Source: UBA9647 sp049522195 | Lineage (GTDB): Bacteria; Bacteroidota; Ignavibacteria; UBA10030 | Assembly (NCBI GenBank): GCA_049522195.1 | Contig: JBEKOB010000007.1 | Coordinates: 1 to 64,000 of the forward strand | Direction of reading: 5' to 3' | Length of the DNA: 64,000 nt | Part shown: positions 25,325 to 33,270 of the stretch, piece after piece | Numbering within the stretch: the stretch's first letter is position 1 | Layout of the letters: each line of letters starts with the position of its first letter | The notes under the pieces: generated by a model | What the model was told of the DNA's origin: nothing | Seen by the model: only the letters and a program-made list of their open reading frames with translations | The model's database searches: none | Program-made: the position numbers and the translations under genes

Positions 25325-26429
25325 ATGTTTGAAGACCTGAAAGAGAAGCTCACTGATCAGAAGAAGCGACTTGCGTCGCTGAGGGGGTATCTTTGACCTC
25401 GACAACAAGACTGCCGAGCTCGAGAAGCTCCAGGCCAAAACGCACGAGGAAAATTTCTGGAATGACAACATCTCCGCTCAGAAGGTGCTTCAGGAGATAA
25501 GCGCGAAGAAGGAGTGGGTTGACTCGTGGGGGAAATTGAACAGCCTCGCCGAAGACACTGGCACGCTTATCGAGATGGCAGAAGAATCGGATGAGAAGGG
25601 GATGGGAGATGAAATCGTCAGCGATCTGAAGAGACTCGAGGACGAGATTGAACGTCTAGAGCTCAAGAACATGCTCGGCGGAGTCGACGATGCCAAGAAC
25701 GCGATCCTCACCATCCACTCAGGTGCTGGTGGGACAGAATCCCAGGATTGGGCCGAAATGCTCCTCCGGATGTATACGCGGTGGTGCGAGCGCAACGGCT
25801 TCAAGGTTAGCCTCGCCGACATGCTTGAGGGCGAAGGGGCGGGCATCAAGAGTGCAACCGTGGAGGTGATAGGACAGTTCGCCTACGGATATCTCAAGGC
25901 CGAAAATGGAGTCCATCGGCTTGTGCGAATCTCTCCATTTGACTCAAATGCGCGGCGTCACACTTCGTTCGCCTCTGTTTTCGTTTACCCGGAGATTGAA
26001 GATGACGTGGAGATAGAAATCAACCCTGCGGATCTTAAGGTTGACACGTTCAGATCAGGAGGAAAAGGGGGGCAGAATGTCAACAAGGTCGAGACTGCAG
26101 TCCGCATCACGCACGTCCCGTCAGGAATTGTGGTTGCCTGCCAGCAGGAGCGTTCTCAATTTCAGAACCGTGAACGTGCAATGAAGATGCTGAAATCCCG
26201 GTTGTACCAGGTAAGACGGGAAGAAGAGGAAGCACGGCTCAGCGCCATTGAGAGCTCCAAGAAGAGGATCGAGTGGGGGAGCCAGATTCGTTCATACACT
26301 TTTCAGCCGTACACCCTTGTGAAAGATCACCGGACAGGAGTCGAGACAAGCGATGTCCATGGAGTGATGGATGGAGAGATCGATGCGTTCATCAGGAGCT
26401 ACCTTCTCGAATGGGGAGCCAAGAAGTAG
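25325..26429 (+). CDS. prfB: Peptide chain release factor 2, made by programmed +1 frameshift
   Basis: RF2 releases peptides at UGA and UAA. Translation begins at ATG 25325 (MFEDLKEKLTDQKKRLASL) and meets an in-frame TGA as codon 24 (25394-25396). A +1 shift on CTT-TGA-C continues in the frame from 25395, giving about 367 residues. The shift site has the internal Shine-Dalgarno AGGGGG. Downstream the RF2 tripeptide SPF (RISPFDSNARR) and the catalytic GGQ (RSGGKGGQNVNK) are intact. Low RF2 favours the shift, so the gene regulates itself. It is often annotated wrongly from a downstream start near 25485. Confidence 0.96.
25382..25397 (+). promoter_or_regulatory. prfB programmed frameshift site
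   Basis: AGG GGG TAT CTT TGA C: the AGGGGG pairs with the 16S rRNA 3' end, CTT is the slippery codon, and TGA followed by C is a weak stop. The core is identical to the E. coli site. Confidence 0.96.
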
Positions 26430-26466
26430 CGGCAGTGCCGCATGACTCTCTGAGACCCCAGATACC

Positions 26467-27690
26467 ATGCCCATATCCTTTTTCATAGCGCTTCGCTATC
26501 TCCGATCCCGCCGCCATCGGGGTTTCATATCATTTATTACGTTTATCGCTGTGGTTGGCGTTACTCTCGGTGTAGCCGCTCTCATTATTACCCTGTCTGT
26601 GCTCGGAGGCTTTGAGCGCACGATCAAAGAAAACGTCATCAGCTTCACAGCCCATCTCCAGCTCATCAGCTTTCAAAACCAGCTCCTTCCAAACCCCACT
26701 AAGACAATGGAAGTCGTCCTCTCTGAATACCCTGAGGTCAAGAACATCGCCCCCTTTCTGTCCCGTGAAGGAATGATACGCGCAGCAAATGGCACCGATG
26801 GCATTCTGATCAAAGGAGTTGACCCGAGAAACGACATCTCCGCTGCAAAAACACGAATGGTGGAGGGTTCGTATAACCTTGAGCAGCGGGAAAGAGGATT
26901 AGAGGGAATTATCCTTGGGCGACGGCTGGCCCAGAAGCTTGACGTAAAAAAAGGGGATAAGGTCCTTCTGATGTCGCTGGGAGGATCGTCGGTGACCCTT
27001 TCTCAGACCAGGGTTATGCAGTTTGAGGTTCGGGGCCTCTACGAAACAGGAATGGCTGAATATGACGAGACCTACACATACGTAAATCTCAAGAATGCCC
27101 AGCGCCTCTTCGCTGTGGGCCCGATGGTCTCCGGGTTTGACATCCTGGTCCACGACCTCGACAGTCTGGGGTCCCTGGCTCAGAGGCTCCCTGAACGATT
27201 AGGATATCCGTATTATGCCCGCACCACGTATGAGATGAACCGAAACCTGTTCACCTGGATCGAACTGCAGAAAAAGCCGATTCCGATCATTATCGGACTC
27301 ATCATCATTGTCGCTACAGTCAATATCATTGGGACTCTCCTTATGATGGTCATGGAAAAAGGGAAGGAGATCGGGATCTTACGGGCACTGGGGACCAATC
27401 GGCAGAAGCTGACCGGTATCTTTCTTGCGCAAGGGATGTTCATAGCTGTCCTCGGCGTGGTTCTCGGAAACATCATCGCGTTTGTTCTTTGCTGGCTTGA
27501 GTTACATTATAGGATCATTTCGTTGCCATCGGGGATATATTTCATGACCCATGTTCCAATTGATCTGAACCCAGTTAACTTCCTTCTCGTCAGCGTCTTG
27601 GCTCTCCTCATGTGTTTTCTCTCTTCAATCATTCCATCCCGGATTGCCGCCCACCGTGATCCCATCAGGATGATCAAGTTCGGATCATGA
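26467..27690 (+). CDS. Lipoprotein-releasing ABC permease, LolC/LolE family
   Basis: 407 residues with the LolC/E layout: one N-terminal helix (SFITFIAVVGVTLGVAALIITLSVLGGFE), a large periplasmic domain (about 50-265) and three C-terminal helices of the FtsX type. LolCDE extracts lipoproteins from the inner membrane and passes them to LolA. The pairing with a second LolC/E protein and a LolD ATPase supports this over a MacB-type exporter. Its stop overlaps the start of the next gene by 4 bp. Confidence 0.9.
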   Translation: MPISFFIALRYLRSRRHRGFISFITFIAVVGVTLGVAALIITLSVLGGFERTIKENVISFTAHLQLISFQNQLLPNPTKTMEVVLSEYPEVKNIAPFLSREGMIRAANGTDGILIKGVDPRNDISAAKTRMVEGSYNLEQRERGLEGIILGRRLAQKLDVKKGDKVLLMSLGGSSVTLSQTRVMQFEVRGLYETGMAEYDETYTYVNLKNAQRLFAVGPMVSGFDILVHDLDSLGSLAQRLPERLGYPYYARTTYEMNRNLFTWIELQKKPIPIIIGLIIIVATVNIIGTLLMMVMEKGKEIGILRALGTNRQKLTGIFLAQGMFIAVLGVVLGNIIAFVLCWLELHYRIISLPSGIYFMTHVPIDLNPVNFLLVSVLALLMCFLSSIIPSRIAAHRDPIRMIKFGS

Positions 27691-28913
27691 GCGTCGAACG
27701 ATCCATAGCGATCCGGTATTTGATGTCCAAGCGCAAGCTCGGGCTCGTCACGCTCATTTCCATCATTTCCGTCGTAGGTGTGACCATCGGTGTGGCTGCT
27801 CTTGTGATAGTTCTCTCGGTGTTCAATGGGTTCAGCGGTCTCGTGACATCCATCCTTGTCAATTTTGATCCTCACATACGAGTCGAATACCCAAAGCAAG
27901 TCGATGCGGTCGCATATGAGCCACTGGTGAAGTTTGCTCAGACGCAAGGGGAACTCAAAGGTATAGCCAGCTTCGCCATTGGGAAAGCAGTAGTTGTGTC
28001 CAGGAACTTGAACCGAGTTATCAACGTCAAAGGCATTGAGGTCAATTCGATCGCAAGCGTCTCTGGCTTAAAAGACAAACTCGTCCTCGGCACTCTCGAT
28101 CTCTCAGGATCACGAAACAACGGCATTGTGCTTGGGATGACGCTGGCTGATCGATTAGGTGCAGTCGTCGGAGACACCGTATCCGTGGTGAGCCTTGCTG
28201 GTTCGGAGGTGGCGCTGCTGCAACTTGGACAACCTTTGATACGGCGATTCCACGTGGTTGGCATCTATGAGTCGAACAACAAGGACTATGACTCTTTCTA
28301 TGCCTTCGTGAACCTCCAGGCGGCACAGTCGCTGTTTGGTATGTCGAACAAGATCAGCGGCGTTGAACTGCGACTTCAATCTATTGGACAATCAGAGGTC
28401 TTTAAGCGGCAGCTTGCTGATCAATTTGGCGATCAATTCCGAATTCTGACCTGGTATGATCTTCATCGTGATCTCTATTCCGTGATGAAAATTGAGAGAT
28501 GGATGGCGTATATCATTCTGTGCCTTATCATTGGGGTCGCATCATTCAACCTTCTCGGATCATTGACAATGTCTGTTGTCGAGAAGACTCGTGACATTGG
28601 CATTCTGAAATCTATGGGTGCGACCAACAAGAGTATTGTCAAAATTTTCATGTTCGAGGGAATCCTTGTTGGTGTCGTGGGGAGTATGTTGGGACTGGTG
28701 CTCGGACTCGTCATCGTCTGGCTGCAGGACCATTATCATTTGTTCCCCCTTGACCCGACTGTCTATATCATTCCTGCGATTCCAGTAGAGGTACACATTC
28801 TCGATCTTGTTGTCGTTGCTGTGACCGCCCTCGGTCTGTGCTCGCTCGCAGCATTGTACCCGGCCAGACGAGCTGCAAGTTTTGTCCCGGTGGAGGCAAT
28901 TCGATGGGAATAG
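27687..28913 (+). CDS. Second lipoprotein-releasing ABC permease, LolC/LolE family
   Basis: 408 residues, clearly paralogous to the preceding gene (SIAIRYLMSKRK, VVGVTIGVAALVIVLSVFNGF) with the same one-plus-three helix layout and the conserved C-terminal ALYPARRAASFVPVEAIRWE. It overlaps the first permease by 4 bp and LolD by 10 bp, so the three proteins are translated together and probably form a heterodimeric LolCE with LolD. Confidence 0.9.
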   Translation: MSVERSIAIRYLMSKRKLGLVTLISIISVVGVTIGVAALVIVLSVFNGFSGLVTSILVNFDPHIRVEYPKQVDAVAYEPLVKFAQTQGELKGIASFAIGKAVVVSRNLNRVINVKGIEVNSIASVSGLKDKLVLGTLDLSGSRNNGIVLGMTLADRLGAVVGDTVSVVSLAGSEVALLQLGQPLIRRFHVVGIYESNNKDYDSFYAFVNLQAAQSLFGMSNKISGVELRLQSIGQSEVFKRQLADQFGDQFRILTWYDLHRDLYSVMKIERWMAYIILCLIIGVASFNLLGSLTMSVVEKTRDIGILKSMGATNKSIVKIFMFEGILVGVVGSMLGLVLGLVIVWLQDHYHLFPLDPTVYIIPAIPVEVHILDLVVVAVTALGLCSLAALYPARRAASFVPVEAIRWE

Positions 28914-29614
28914 TCGAAAAGAAAATACTCCTGCGCGCTGAGGGCCTGCATAAAGAATATCCGATGGGGAAAGATCAACGTCTCCATGTCATCAAAGGCC
29001 TCGACATGGAAGTACGTGAAGGGGAGATGGCGGTCATCGTCGGTCCATCGGGCTCAGGGAAGAGCACGCTCCTACATTTGCTCGGCGGGCTGGATCGACC
29101 ATCGTCCGGAAAAGTGGTGGTGGAGAATCTTGATCTCAGTGTTCTCTCTGAAGAGGAGCTTGCGGGATTCCGGAACAAGACGTTGGGATTCATCTTCCAG
29201 TTTCATCATCTTCTGCCGGAGTTCACCGCTCTCGAAAACGTAGCCATGCCCGCGTTAATCCGGGGCGAAAAGCTCCGTGAAGCTCAGGGGAGAGCCTCGG
29301 CTCTTCTTCAGGAGGTCGGTCTCGAGGAACGATCTGATCACAAACCGAACGAGTTATCGGGTGGAGAACAGCAGCGCGTGGCGGTGGCACGTGCCCTGAT
29401 GAATGATCCGCGGCTCGTTCTTGCAGACGAACCGTCGGGGAACCTGGACGAGGAGAACAGCCAGCGCCTGCATCAATTGCTCGCAGATTTGGCCCAAAAA
29501 AGGGGCCTCACGTTTGTTATCGCCACACATAATCTTGATCTGACGAAACGGGCGCATCGGGTGCTTCAGCTCATCGATGGCAAGCTGGTTACGGGACTTC
29601 GATCCCTCTCATAA
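28904..29614 (+). CDS. lolD: Lipoprotein-releasing ABC transporter ATPase
   Basis: 236 residues from ATG 28904, which overlaps the permease stop; the frame runs further upstream but without family similarity. Walker A is GPSGSGKST, the Q loop is FQFHHLLPEFTALENV with the LolD-typical H-H-L-L-P-E-F, the signature is LSGGEQQRVAVARAL, and Walker B is LVLADEPSGNLD. It powers LolC/E. Confidence 0.93.
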   Translation: MGIVEKKILLRAEGLHKEYPMGKDQRLHVIKGLDMEVREGEMAVIVGPSGSGKSTLLHLLGGLDRPSSGKVVVENLDLSVLSEEELAGFRNKTLGFIFQFHHLLPEFTALENVAMPALIRGEKLREAQGRASALLQEVGLEERSDHKPNELSGGEQQRVAVARALMNDPRLVLADEPSGNLDEENSQRLHQLLADLAQKRGLTFVIATHNLDLTKRAHRVLQLIDGKLVTGLRSLS

Positions 29615-29633
29615 CCTCCGCGGGGCATAGGTC

Positions 29634-29661
29634 TTGACATTCACAAGAAATGATGTAAATT
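29634..29661 (+). promoter_or_regulatory. Promoter upstream of the DUF3098 gene leader
   Basis: A consensus TTGACA and a TAAATT -10 box are separated by 16 bp. Transcription would start near 29668, about 100 bp before the DUF3098 start codon, and would run into the terminator at 29715-29748. Confidence 0.55.
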
Positions 29662-29714
29662 TATTTTCGACCCAGGCGACGGTTACTCCCCTGACTGTCG
29701 TCACAAAACGGTCG

Positions 29715-29748
29715 AGCCCGGCGTACCCCCCAACGCTGGGCTTTTTAT
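29715..29748 (+). terminator. Intrinsic terminator inside the DUF3098 leader
   Basis: The 10-bp stem AGCCCGGCGT/ACGCTGGGCT (one G-T pair) has an 8-nt loop and runs into TTTTTATT. It lies between a promoter and a gene on the same strand, so it ends a short RNA of about 80 nt or acts as an attenuator. Confidence 0.75.
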
Positions 29749-29773
29749 TGCGTTCGGTGGATAGGAGAAGCTT

Positions 29774-30061
29774 ATGGCAAGAGTAGCGTCAAAGGTCGCA
29801 GCAAAACGGAAAGCGCCATCGATGGCGCTTCCATTCACGAAAAGGAATTATCAAATTCTTGGTCTCGGACTGCTCGTGATCATACTTGGGTATGTCGCAC
29901 TCGGTCAGTCGCCATGGGATGGAACCATGCCGCTCGTTGTGGCACCGATCCTGCTGGTTCTTGGCTACTGCGTCATTATCCCACTTGGAATTCTTTATCG
30001 CGAAAAGTCAGAAACGCGGCCGGCACCAACTGTGTCGACCGATCAGCCTCCAACGAGCTGA
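29774..30061 (+). CDS. DUF3098 family small membrane protein
   Basis: 95 residues with two membrane helices (IPFTKRNY-like entry, then ILGLGLLVIILGYVAL and LVVAPILLVLGYCVIIPLGI). The FTKRNYQILGLGL start is the signature of DUF3098, a family typical of Bacteroidota whose function is unknown. A strong AGGAG lies before ATG 29774. The N terminus is lysine-rich and probably cytoplasmic; the tail is proline- and threonine-rich. In many Bacteroidota it sits near cell-division genes, which is not the case here. Confidence 0.82.
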   Translation: MARVASKVAAKRKAPSMALPFTKRNYQILGLGLLVIILGYVALGQSPWDGTMPLVVAPILLVLGYCVIIPLGILYREKSETRPAPTVSTDQPPTS

Positions 30062-30144
30062 ACTCTGCGTTCGCAAACGGCTTGGAAGAGAAGGAGGAGC
30101 AGTGAGGAATGCCCTTCTGCTGTTCGAATCCAAGAAACCGAGTC

Positions 30145-30173
30145 TTGTTTTTATCCTCCCTTTTTTTTATTTT
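30145..30173 (+). promoter_or_regulatory. Possible promoter for tRNA-Lys/tRNA-Leu
   Basis: TTGTTT and TATTTA are separated by 17 bp in a T-rich stretch about 60 bp before tRNA-Lys. T-rich sequence makes chance matches likely. Confidence 0.25.
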
Positions 30174-30232
30174 ATATTGAGCTAGTTACCTGCAGGCCAG
30201 AGTGCATCATATTTGGCGCAGGCGTTTTGGTT

Positions 30233-30304
30233 GGGCGTGTAGCTCAGGGGTAGAGCATCTGCCTTTTAAGCAGAGGGTCGATGGTTCGAGACCATCCACG
30301 CTCA
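30233..30304 (+). tRNA. tRNA-Lys (anticodon TTT)
   Basis: A 72-nt cloverleaf. The acceptor GGGCGTG pairs with CACGCTC (one G-T), the D stem is GCTC/GAGC, the anticodon arm TCTGC-CTTTTAA-GCAGA gives TTT, and the T arm GATGG-TTCGAGA-CCATC is complete. The discriminator is A and no CCA is encoded. Confidence 0.95.
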
Positions 30305-30391
30305 CACTGGCAGATCAGAGATCGGAGATTGGCACGGCGACAGCCGGGAGTAGCACGTTGTACACTGATGTTCGATTCTTGATTTGCCATT

Positions 30392-30475
30392 GCCCGGATG
30401 GTGGAACTGGCAGACACACCGTCTTGAGGGGGCGGCGCTCGAAAGGGCATACGAGTTCAAGTCTCGTTCCGGGCA
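30392..30475 (+). tRNA. tRNA-Leu (anticodon GAG)
   Basis: An 84-nt class II tRNA. The acceptor GCCCGGA pairs with TCCGGGC, the anticodon arm CCGTC-TTGAGGG-GGCGG gives GAG, there is a long variable arm (CGCTCGAAAGGGCAT region), and the T arm has GTTCAAGTC. The discriminator is A. It is 87 bp after tRNA-Lys and followed by a terminator. Confidence 0.94.
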
Positions 30476-30530
30476 CTCCAACGCGTGCAGCACTCTGATC
30501 GGCTGCAATACTGCTACGAACAAACCTTAG

Positions 30531-30560
30531 AGGGACGGAGAGCTTCTTCGTCCCTTTTCC
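30531..30560 (+). terminator. Terminator of the tRNA-Lys/tRNA-Leu transcript
   Basis: The 7-bp stem AGGGACG/CGTCCCT has an 11-nt loop that can form a further short stem, followed by TTTT. It stands 55 bp after tRNA-Leu and 38 bp before the next start codon. Confidence 0.55.
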
Positions 30561-30598
30561 ATTCTGAGACCAGAGGCCAACTGACTTCGCCCTTCACT

Positions 30599-31219
30599 AT
30601 GTTAACACCCCGTACTCGTCTGATCACTACCGTATCCTCTCTCTACACTGTTCGCAAACGAGAAAAAGCGTTCCGTGCTGTTGAACGAGCTCTTCGGAAA
30701 AAGGCGTATCCAATTCGCTTTTTCTCCGAGATCTTCATTCATCTTTCGCTCTTCCTGGGTTACCCGGCGATGCTCGACGGGCTTGAACGTTTGGCGGTCA
30801 TGAAGAGAAGGCAAAAATTCAGCCCCACAACCTCAAAAAGACAGAAGAGTGTAGCGAAGAAAGGTGAGAAGATTCTACGGCGAATCTATGGGAAGCAGGC
30901 GATGAAGCTCATTTCCCGCCTCGATGGACTTGAAAATGGGCTTGGAACCAGGATTACAGAAGACGCGTATGGGGCCATAATGGGGAGGCCGGGTCTTCCT
31001 CTGGCCGATCGGGAGGTCATCAACGTCGTGATCCTCTTCCTCGATGGGTTTGAGCCACAACTGTACTCTCATCTTCGTGGTGCGTTAAGGGTTGGCGTCA
31101 AGCCGCGCACACTGCAGTCTGTGTTGCTGCTCGCAGCGAGCATTGCCTCCAAGAACCCGCGCACGGCCATTCAGATCTTACGTCGCATTGCCCAGAATCC
31201 GAAGCAGGGTTCTTTTTGA
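30599..31219 (+). CDS. Carboxymuconolactone-decarboxylase-like (AhpD fold) protein without cysteines
   Basis: About 206 residues from ATG 30599; the frame runs upstream through the terminator, which is not believable as coding. The C-terminal half resembles the all-helical CMD/AhpD fold (ADREVINVVILFLDGFEPQL, HLRGALRVGVKPRTLQSVLLLAA), and a second, weaker copy lies near the N terminus. No cysteine is present, so the CxxC redox chemistry of AhpD is excluded. The central part is very basic (RQKSVAKKGEKILRR). Function is unknown. It starts a run of short-spaced genes beginning with acylphosphatase. Confidence 0.7.
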   Translation: MLTPRTRLITTVSSLYTVRKREKAFRAVERALRKKAYPIRFFSEIFIHLSLFLGYPAMLDGLERLAVMKRRQKFSPTTSKRQKSVAKKGEKILRRIYGKQAMKLISRLDGLENGLGTRITEDAYGAIMGRPGLPLADREVINVVILFLDGFEPQLYSHLRGALRVGVKPRTLQSVLLLAASIASKNPRTAIQILRRIAQNPKQGSF

Positions 31220-31255
31220 TTTTGACGGCCAGAACTCGTACTTTGAACCAGCACT

Positions 31256-31528
31256 ATGCAGATCGGCGTGCATATCATCGTTCAGGGGCTCGTGCAGGGA
31301 GTTGGCTTCCGCTACTATGTCTATCGGCATGCGTCCAGGCTCGGCCTTTGCGGGTGGGTTCAGAATCTTTATTCCAGCGAGGTTGAGCTCGAAGTGGAGG
31401 GGGATCGGTCTCTGATCGAGGAATTGATCAAGGAGCTCAAGGTTGGCCCGAGATCTGCTCATGTAAAGGATCTTAAAATTGAGTGGCAAGACTTCAAAAG
31501 TCGGTACCAAGCGTTCGAAATCCGATAA
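31256..31528 (+). CDS. Acylphosphatase
   Basis: 90 residues, the standard length. The phosphate loop QGLVQGVGFRYYVYRHA contains the catalytic Arg, and the catalytic Asn is in GWVQNLYSSEVELEVEG. It hydrolyses acyl phosphates such as 1,3-bisphosphoglycerate in the cytoplasm. Its stop is 4 bp before the proposed ispF start. Confidence 0.93.
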   Translation: MQIGVHIIVQGLVQGVGFRYYVYRHASRLGLCGWVQNLYSSEVELEVEGDRSLIEELIKELKVGPRSAHVKDLKIEWQDFKSRYQAFEIR

Positions 31529-31532
31529 AGCC

Positions 31533-32024
31533 GTGGAAATTGCTCCACGGGTTGGCATTGGGTATGATGTTCACGCATTCGCGCCGGGACGTAAGCTCGT
31601 CCTTGGAGGTGTTCACATACCATACCCGTTTGGATTGGTTGGCCATTCCGACGCTGATGTCTTGCTGCACGCACTCTGTGATGCCCTGCTGGGAGCGGCT
31701 GCGCTCGGCGACATCGGCAAACACTTCCCTGATACGAATCCGAAATACAAAGACATCTCAAGTCTCGTCCTGTTGCGCCACGTAGGCAGATTGATTGCGA
31801 AAAGCGGTTTTCGAATCGTCCACCTAGATGCTACTATCATCTTGCAGCAACCGAAGGTTCTTCGGTATTCGGCACAGATCGTCAGAAACATTGCCGAAGC
31901 TCTGAGCATTGAGCCAGAACACATCTCGATTAAGGCAACTACGAATGAAGGTCTCGGGTTCATTGGAAGGGGAGAAGGGTGTGCAGCGCTGGCCACCGCA
32001 ACCATTGTTCCCTCCGGAATCTGA
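31533..32024 (+). CDS. ispF: 2-C-methyl-D-erythritol 2,4-cyclodiphosphate synthase
   Basis: 163 residues from GTG 31533. The open frame continues upstream inside acylphosphatase to a TTG at 31479, but the shorter start matches the family length of about 160. Metal ligands are visible in GIGYDVHAF and GHSDADVLLHALCDALLGA, and the C-terminal IKATTNEGLGFIGRGEG is intact. IspF makes the cyclic intermediate of the non-mevalonate isoprenoid pathway. No other pathway gene is in the window. Confidence 0.93.
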   Translation: MEIAPRVGIGYDVHAFAPGRKLVLGGVHIPYPFGLVGHSDADVLLHALCDALLGAAALGDIGKHFPDTNPKYKDISSLVLLRHVGRLIAKSGFRIVHLDATIILQQPKVLRYSAQIVRNIAEALSIEPEHISIKATTNEGLGFIGRGEGCAALATATIVPSGI

Positions 32025-32033
32025 AAGCGCTCA

Positions 32034-32660
32034 GTGGAAGAACTCATTCGTCGCCTCTCGGCCCTCAATCCCATATGGGTGTATCTCACTGTCTCGGGCT
32101 TCGCTTTTCTGGAAAATGTTTTCCCCCCTCTCCCGAGCGATGTCGTTGTCCTTTTTGTCGGGTCGCTCGTCGGAGTTGGAACAATCGATTTCACGGTCGC
32201 CCTCATCATAACAACCATTGGCAGCACCATCGGGTTTGTCCTGATGTACAAAGTGGGCGACTGGTTCGGTCTGAAGATCCTGGAAACGGGTAAACTTCGG
32301 TTTATTCCTGTCGACAAAGTGCACAAGGTCGAAGGATGGTTCAGAAAATACGGATACTTTCTCATCGTGGTGAACCGGTTTCTGACCGGAACGAGAGCGG
32401 TGGTTTCATTTATCGCGGGCATGTCGGAGTTGCCCTTCACGGCCACGACTATTCTGTCGTTTATAAGCGCATTGGTGTGGAATTTTCTTCTGCTGTTTGC
32501 CGGCAAAGAACTCGGTCAGAACTGGCAGGTCATAGGCTCCTACCTGGCCGCCTACAGCAAAGCGGTCACGCTCATGCTCGTGCTGATAGTGCTCCTTCTT
32601 GTTCTGAGCTACGTGTACAGACGGTCAAAACCGGGCAACGGTTCGAAGAAGCCGGTCTGA
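32034..32660 (+). CDS. DedA-family membrane protein
   Basis: 208 residues from GTG 32034. The family signature FLENVFPPLPSDVVVLFVGSL lies in the first re-entrant region, followed by VVNRFLTGTRAVVSFIAGMS, where the conserved Arg residues sit. DedA proteins are polytopic and are linked to undecaprenyl-phosphate and phospholipid flipping and to membrane homeostasis. It is followed 22 bp later by a PAP2 phosphatase, a pairing that fits lipid-carrier recycling (inference). Confidence 0.9.
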   Translation: MEELIRRLSALNPIWVYLTVSGFAFLENVFPPLPSDVVVLFVGSLVGVGTIDFTVALIITTIGSTIGFVLMYKVGDWFGLKILETGKLRFIPVDKVHKVEGWFRKYGYFLIVVNRFLTGTRAVVSFIAGMSELPFTATTILSFISALVWNFLLLFAGKELGQNWQVIGSYLAAYSKAVTLMLVLIVLLLVLSYVYRRSKPGNGSKKPV

Positions 32661-32682
32661 ACACTCAACAGAAAGGTTGTCA

Positions 32683-33270
32683 GTGAACGATTTACTCCTG
32701 GAGATGGATCGTAGCCTGTTCTACTTCTGTAACCAGGGTCTGCGGAACTGGTTCTTCGACGCCATCCTTCCCTTTGTAACAGACCTGAACCGAAAGCCGA
32801 TTGCACTTGTGGTTGTTGGAATCCTCTGGCTGCTGCTCCTGACGAAAGGTGGACGTCATGGGCGGATTGCGGCGCTCCTCCTCATTCCGACGATCACGCT
32901 AAGCGATCAGTTGAACAGCTCTATGCTGAAGTATATCATCGAACGCGCTCGCCCATGCCACGAGCTGGCGAATGTTCATCTTCTCGTGGGCTGCGGAAGC
33001 GGTTATTCATTTCCCTCATCACACGCCGTCAACAATTTCGCCGGAGCAATCGTTCTTGCATACTTCATACCCAAATGGACCTGGACCTTCTTTTCTTTCG
33101 CCGCGCTCGTCGCGTTTTCCCGGGTCTACGTCGGAGTCCACTATCCGTCCGATGTCATCGGCGGCGCGTTCCTTGGGCTGGCCATCGGAGCTGCTGTGAT
33201 TACAGCCTTCCGCGTCTTCGAAGAATGGTGGATCAGACGAAGAAGCTCATCGGCAGTAGTGGGCAAATGA
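32683..33270 (+). CDS. PAP2-family membrane phosphatase
   Basis: 195 residues from GTG 32683, with GAAAGG placed 6 bp before. The three PAP2 motifs are present: KYIIERARPC, PSSHAVN and SRVYVGVHYPSDVIGG. Five to six helices surround them, so the active site faces the periplasm. Likely substrates are undecaprenyl diphosphate or lipid phosphates. It overlaps lnt by 4 bp. Confidence 0.9.
   Translation: MNDLLLEMDRSLFYFCNQGLRNWFFDAILPFVTDLNRKPIALVVVGILWLLLLTKGGRHGRIAALLLIPTITLSDQLNSSMLKYIIERARPCHELANVHLLVGCGSGYSFPSSHAVNNFAGAIVLAYFIPKWTWTFFSFAALVAFSRVYVGVHYPSDVIGGAFLGLAIGAAVITAFRVFEEWWIRRRSSSAVVGK

Noticed and set aside
26429..26441. GCGGCA/TGCCGC hairpin after prfB as a terminator
   Set aside because: The stem is short and no T-tract follows.
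32955..33266. N-terminal extension of Lnt
   Set aside because: It lies in another frame of the PAP2 gene and reads as non-protein; the ATG at 33267 overlaps the PAP2 stop as expected for coupling.
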